Assembly: GCF_003672135.1 (NCBI RefSeq)
Contig: NC_039506.1
Span: 11,098,001-11,162,000, forward strand
Source: Ooceraea biroi
Taxonomy: Eukaryota > Arthropoda > Insecta > Hymenoptera > Formicidae
Reading direction: 5' to 3'
Length of the DNA: 64,000 nucleotides
Shown one piece after another: positions 58,596 through 64,000 of this stretch. The notes beneath the pieces are model-generated. The model saw nothing but the letters and a program-made list of their open reading frames with translations. It had not been told where the DNA came from and searched no databases. Positions within the stretch are counted from its first letter, which is position 1. Every line of letters begins with the position of its first letter. The translations under genes and the position numbers were made by a program.

Positions 58596-61500
58596 TCACT
58601 CCGGTAATTGGGCAGGCGAGAGCAGAAGCTCGTGTCCCTTCGTCGCTGGTGACACGGAGCGGCTCGTAGGCGCGATCGGTCGTTCCTGTTGCTGTTGCCT
58701 TTGCGTGGGCGGCAGCAGCGAGGCGGTCGGTAACGTTCCCATCGATCGTGCATCCGCTTTCCTCGCCTTCTCTTTCTTGTGCGAGGCGACGTGGCAGAAT
58801 CGCCAGTGGCACGGGCCGCAACGGCACAGGCAGAGGCATAGTAGCACGCGGAACAGGCAGCACAGTAGTCCGGCGCACAGTAACGATGGACCGACTAGCC
58901 TTAGCTGTGGGCTTAGGAAGCCCTTTTCCCCGATGCCGACAAACGAGATAATTAAACCGAGCGCCGTGGTCCCTAGACCCACGTACAGCACAGTATTCAC
59001 TGCCGCGCTGACCTCTCCCCTCTGGCGAATAGCGTTACTGCTGTCATCTTCCTCGTCGTCCTCGCCGCTGCTCCCGTAGCAGTAACTGGCATCCCTTATC
59101 TGAAACGCGACGAAACGAGTTACTCCCTCGCCAGACTCAATTTCCGACTATATTGTATCTCGCTCGATAAAATCTCGCCGCAACATGTTATATAGATTCT
59201 TATGTAGATTCTTATAAGAGATCAACTTTATCTCTCCTCGACAAATTAATTCAGCAAATTAATTCGAATTTATGCAATTTAATTTGCTCTTTGATTTGTA
59301 CTTGTATCTGTATTAATTAAACATCGTAATGTAAACAATATAACATTTTCTTTTTCAATATAATATAGATAATTTTCTTTTCCCAGTGTCACGACAGTCT
59401 CAATAACGTTTACCCTGTTCCTCTTCATCCATCGCCGATGTGCCTCGCATTGCTTCGTTCTGTAGCCTTCCCGATTGTATCCAGGCGACGTAGGAGATAA
59501 AGGAAGGGGCGAGGGTCTGTTGCAGCCTTGCCATGCCGCTTTACCAGGTCCCTGACCGCCACACTGAAATATGTAACTCTCAGACATATCGCCACGAGTA
59601 ATTGTCAAGGCCAATGTAAATCGTATGAACTTTCGTTAAAGTGACCTCGTCCAACGAATTATTTGCTCTTTTACTTTTTCGGTAAGTTATTTCTGATTTA
59701 CTATATTTTGCACAATTATTTTATTCGTTATAAAATTTTAAAAGACAATTATGCATATCTTGGATTTGATATGGACACGTGAAAGTCTTCTTCGATAACT
59801 CCTTTATAAATATATTGATGATTGTGTTATATGAATGAACGAGAAGTTATTTTAATCAGAAATGATAGCTGAGAAGGATATGATTTATCGGTTCAGTTCA
59901 TTATGCAGGATCGCCCCGAAGATCATTCGATCGATTTTGCCGTAATTGCCGTAAAAGGCTGAAGGAGACATTGATCGGCGAAACAGCACGTATATTGCGG
60001 ATCGATACTCGCGGAACCGTTGCACTAACATTATTCTATACACCTTTCGTTCGTTAGTGTTGTTGGCACTCGGAAGAACCGCACGACAAGTCGCGATGTT
60101 AATTTACGCAGGGTTCACGCGAAGGAAGGAAGGATTAAGATCGCTTTTCGACGGCTGACGACTCGTCGTATGGCGTGACTTGATACTTACCCCGTACACG
60201 TAAGATCGTGGGGGATATCGTGGAAGCGGCGGAATGAGTCTGGTGGCGAAGTTGGAAGGTAATTCTCTAAAATTCACCACCTTACCCCCCCGTATTCGGT
60301 GTTTCTCTCGTCTAATCAATAGAGCAGCCTGCATTCTGCTCACTCATTTGCATATACTATCGATTGTCGGAATCTTGACCTTTTTCTTTGGCCCTCGCTT
60401 GACTTTTCTTTTTCCTTCCTCTTATCTTTTTTTACCTTATCTTCCCCTACCCGATAACATGAAGAGAAGACCGCTCTTTCTACGAGGTCCACCACCTCAT
60501 AGATACACCGCCGATCCCGATCGGTACCGGACGTGACGGTCTACGGCTAAGATCGCGCTACCCATCGCCATCAACATCGATCGCTGCTCGTGTTCACCGA
60601 CGGGAATCGTAGGAGGCATGTTTCACGCTATACTGAAATTACATTGCGAGCCTTTAGCCGACCTGGCCGAGGGCCGGGAGAATATTCGGGCGTGGAGAAT
60701 CTGTCGCCTCTCTTACTCCTTGATAGGTTTATCGCGTGTTGTACGCCACCAGACAGCCGATCGATGCTATTTGCTATACGTTGTACGAGGTGCCGGCAAA
60801 AGAGATGTGGTGCAACCAGAGGTAGCGTATACACGCTTAAGTGAGGGGTGAGTCGCGCTAAAGCGATAGAGTGTATGTGTGTGTGTGTGTGTATCGAGCT
60901 CGTAATATTCGTTGGTCTAATTCGCCGATGATCGCACTTGGCAGAGATAACGGTTGTACGATGAGTAGCATAATCAAGTTCGATCGGTGTACGCTCAAAC
61001 ATGAAACTGAAGCGGAAAGAATAATAAAATGGATCCCTTCCAATCGAGATTGTTGGCGGTAAAGAAATACACTGCCTGTCTGTGAGAGAAGCAAATCTTT
61101 ATTATCTATTTTGACTTTGATTTTACTTCATATAATGACGAATTCAATGTACTAAAAACTTAACAGAAAAATGGTGGAACTATAAAAATAAACATACAGC
61201 TTCCCGGTCAACTTAAACGCCTAAGGATATCGCGTGTAACGATTCTTAAAACATATATCATAATTTTGTCGTTGAACTTATATCGTTTGACCAATCAAGC
61301 ATCCATCACAAAACCAAGCATCAGCATCGAATAACCGGCAATTCAACAGTTTTCTCTGCCTGATAGGCGCATTGCGTGACGCATTTTATCTCACATTTGC
61401 GTGATTTCTGGGATTTGCGTGTGAATAAATACATGTGGAGAACTATACGTAAGAAGGGTGGACGGTGTGATAGTGGTGGTACGTGACTTGGGCGAGAGTG

Positions 61501-62123
61501 AGCGGCTAAGAAACAGCATGAGTCCGGGAGGCTGGTCATGAGGAAGAGAGAGTTCCCGACGATGTACCCACCTGTAGCTCCGAAGTAGGAGGCGAGGCTC
61601 GGAGATCGAGGATCGAGGGCGGCGGAAAGGGGAATTTGCTGGACTTGTTGGCCGGACAGGTGGCGGATGCCGAGGATTCGAGGGAGAGCGGGGGTGGCGA
61701 GATCGGAAACTGGATCGGCGAGACCGGCGCGACCTGCTGGGACTTGTGGTGGTCGGCGTGACGGTGCCGATCGTCGATGCTCGGGTGGAACGCGGCGGAC
61801 GACGACGACGTCGACGTCGGCGCTTGCTGTTGCTGATGTGCTCGTGGTACTTGCGATGTGGGCGCAACTTGGTGCGAACGATTAGTCACGAGCTTGGTCG
61901 GATGGTGGTGGTGATGGTGGTGGTGATGGTACTGGTACTGATGGTGATGTTGGTGCTGGTGCTGGTGCTGGTGGTGCTGGTAGTGCTGCTGATGATGACG
62001 CGAACCGGGTGGAACGCCCTTCAATCTTGGCGGGACGACGTGGACCGGTGTCTGCTTGCTGAGCTGCAGCCGCTTCTGCTTCCTCCGGTTGGCGATGCTG
62101 GCACCACCCGCCGCGGCGTACAT
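58596..62123 (-). CDS. Uncharacterised two-pass membrane protein with His/Gln-rich N-terminus, three exons
   Basis: Exons from the 5' end: 61572-62123, 59414-59563 and 58596-59099. They join in phase 0 throughout, giving 401 residues. The start MYAAAGGASIANRRKQKRLQ is preceded by an in-frame TGA (minus strand), so the N-terminus is fixed. Residues 40-75 are very rich in His and Gln, with a nine-residue His run, followed by Ser/Pro-rich sequence. Two hydrophobic segments lie at about 268-290 (LYVGLGTTALGLIISFVGI) and 302-326. The second is followed by a Cys-rich juxtamembrane stretch (LCLCLCRCGPCHWRFC) that could be palmitoylated. An acidic patch (GEDDEEDDSS) precedes the first. I do not recognise the family. 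The two-helix layout with an LVGP motif before helix 2 recalls TMEM200-type proteins, weakly. Splice sites are all GT-AG. Confidence 0.75.
59564..61571 (-). other. Intron 1 of the two-pass membrane protein gene
   Basis: A 2.0 kb intron from a GTGGGT donor to a TTTCAG acceptor. It contains a TG run at 60876-60892 and no recognised nested gene. Sequence directly upstream of exon 2 is open in frame (MSESYIFQ), so an alternative start there cannot be excluded. Confidence 0.6.
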
Positions 62124-64000
62124 CGCTCAGCAGATTGTCGGGTTTCTTCCCGCCTGTCCGTCTCAGAAGCAGCTTCGTGGCCGGCTGCCCCGTTCTCGTT
62201 ACGAGTTATGTCGCATGATGCTGACAATCCATGTCATGTGTCTCTCGATTCCTTATTTTATCTCGCAAGAATTCTCTTTTCCTCTCCCACGTTCTTTCTC
62301 TTTTTCTCTTGCCCCCTCTGGAACGGCAAGAAACGTGACGGAGCTCCGGCCGCTGTGGCGCCCGTCGTTACAGTCTACGTCTCTAAATCACTACGTGGCA
62401 AGCACGTTGAAAGCGGTTCGTTTTACGTTGGGTTGAGTCACCACTAATCAGCGAACGCGTAACGCATTATTTACTTGGTTTGATTCGCGTATTCCAAGCA
62501 TAACTTGCCATCACGTTTATTCCATGCTTTCTCCGAAATAGCAATCTTTTTTTCTTCTTAAACAGTTTTCAAAGCATGAATAAAGCAATATGTTAAATCT
62601 AACTCTTAGATATTATTGTTTTCTAATTCAAAATGAAATAAACACATTTTCCATATTAAATAAAATAAAAACAGAGAAAATAAAATTTGAAGAAAGGATA
62701 TGAAAAAAGAAAAAGATCATTTTTACCTTTTAAATTGAAATACGAAATTGAATCTCAAAACTCAAACACTGCACGTTACACATATTGCAATCAATTAGAA
62801 TCATGTTATATATAGCGTCTCTATAAAACTTTTCGGTTATGCGTTCGCTGGATATTCGAAAAGCAAGTACGAATATAACAATATACGTAGCGAGCAATTC
62901 ATTCGTGTTGTATCAGAAAGTGTGCATTTAGAAAAGTTAAGATATGTATATATATATGTTATATAACATTATGATTTAATAACAAATAACAAAATAATAC
63001 TCAGAATTTGAAATAGTGATTTTTCCGAAAATTTCTATGTAAAGTATATACGTCAGAATGTCTTGCTCTGCTTTCAGTTTTCGCTAATTCCTAATGGCAA
63101 GACAAGAACAGTTGAGCTTTATATCTAATTGCTATTCATATAGTTCTATTAACATAAAAAGGTTTTGTACAGTCACGATATGCATACTGGAAAGAATTTT
63201 TCAAATAAACCTGAAAACTTCTTTCTATCTTGCATAACATTTATAATTCTTTCACATTTATACAAACTTAATCATATAATATGCATATGTAAAATGTTCC
63301 TAACTTTATATATGTAAAGTGATTTAAAAAGAATATTGTATTACTGTTTATACATATATATAAACAATTATGTGTAATATTTTCTTGTTACATTTCTATT
63401 ATTTTAAGAAGCGATCTCAAGATGATTTTGCATTAATTTTTAAAAGTTTAGTAATATCATACATGGCAATTTCCATGACCGTCATAAATGTACGTACAAC
63501 TGAGTTGTGTATTAAACATATTGATATTTACTCGTAATTTAATTTCGATTACGTGTGTCGAAAGCACGTTCACAGACTCCGAACTTGCTTCAAGCATAAC
63601 AATCTTCATGTCACTATTAACAGTTTAAAGTGCTTAAAAAATGAGCGAAAAGCTATTTCTATTGCATATTCTATATGCATATTTATACATTAAATAAAAG
63701 TGCTTGATTATAAATTACAAGCGTTTATTGTGAGATGATTGTAAGATAGTGAGAAAAATGGCAATAAAACATATCGCAGTTACATGTAAATTTTCATTAT
63801 GATTACTTTGATACTTCGTAGCTGATTTCAGCAATATTTATTAAATTCCAAAATAATTTAATTTTTCATCTTTTTATTTTTGAAAAGAATTACTTTTCTA
63901 GACAGAAAAGTCAGTTAAATTATATTATTACGTATAAGTAAGATAGTAATTAATATATTATATTTGATTACTAAAGCCTTATGTCCACGATGCTAGAAAT
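62124..64000. other. Upstream region of the membrane protein gene
   Basis: CpG-containing sequence up to about 62480 is the likely promoter or 5' UTR of the minus-strand gene. The remaining 1.5 kb to the window end is AT-rich and shows no exon, hairpin or repeat of note beyond TA-rich tracts. Confidence 0.5.

Noticed and set aside
1..64000. tRNA, rRNA and CRISPR features
   Set aside because: No cloverleaf-like T-loop and anticodon combinations, rRNA blocks or regularly spaced repeats were noticed on reading. A tRNAscan or Infernal run would be needed to exclude them fully.

Overview
The window is nuclear DNA from an insect, most likely a hymenopteran and probably an ant. The basis is AT-rich intergenic sequence, split genes with canonical GT-AG introns, CpG-rich promoters, Penelope-like retroelements, and a DUF4817-type transposon of the kind common in ant genomes. 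The species call is inference. No tRNA, rRNA, CRISPR array or bacterial operon was seen. Seven protein-coding genes could be assembled exon by exon with all reading phases consistent.

Layout. (1) 1176-3428, plus strand: TMEM165/GDT1 cation transporter, six exons. (2) 8647-22289, minus strand, convergent with TMEM165: mini spindles (msps, XMAP215/CKAP5 microtubule polymerase), 20 exons, 1,950 residues. Its real C-terminal exon may lie beyond a Penelope-like element, near 5303-5418. (3) 22290-30054: AT-rich intergenic DNA with simple repeats, probably including a long Dsp1 3' UTR. (4) 30055-38902, minus strand: Dsp1, an HMGB-type protein with two HMG boxes and a glutamine-rich N-terminus, with a 6.2 kb first intron. 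(5) 38903-48963: a GC- and CT-rich promoter block, then about 8 kb with no recognisable gene. (6) 48964-50501, plus strand: SAP30/SAP30L subunit of the Sin3-HDAC complex. (7) 52671-54946, minus strand: a single-HMG-box paralogue of Dsp1 with a different N-terminus. (8) 56787-58008, plus strand: NF-YB, the histone-fold CCAAT-binding subunit. (9) 58596-62123, minus strand: an unrecognised two-pass membrane protein with a His/Gln/Pro-rich N-terminus.

Mobile DNA is concentrated in and next to genes. A degraded Penelope-like element with inverted terminal repeats and a hammerhead-like motif (6261-8650) abuts the msps stop codon. An msps intron holds a head-to-head Penelope dimer (9184-11394) that was later hit by a 926 bp nearly palindromic TA-inserting element. 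Another msps intron carries an internally deleted DUF4817 transposon (16220-16980). The HMG-box paralogue has three fold-back elements in one intron, including a perfect zero-loop 396 bp palindrome flanked by TTAA (54096-54491).

Four of the seven genes act on chromatin or transcription (Dsp1, SAP30, the HMG-box paralogue and NF-YB). This is neighbourhood, not an operon: each gene has its own promoter region. The NF-YB upstream region carries an unusual cluster of CCAAT pentamers, which would fit self-regulation. No wholly new multi-gene system is evident. The most unusual items are the repeat architectures, the A-box-less HMG gene, an orphan histone-type 3' stem-loop near position 310, and the unresolved msps C-terminus.
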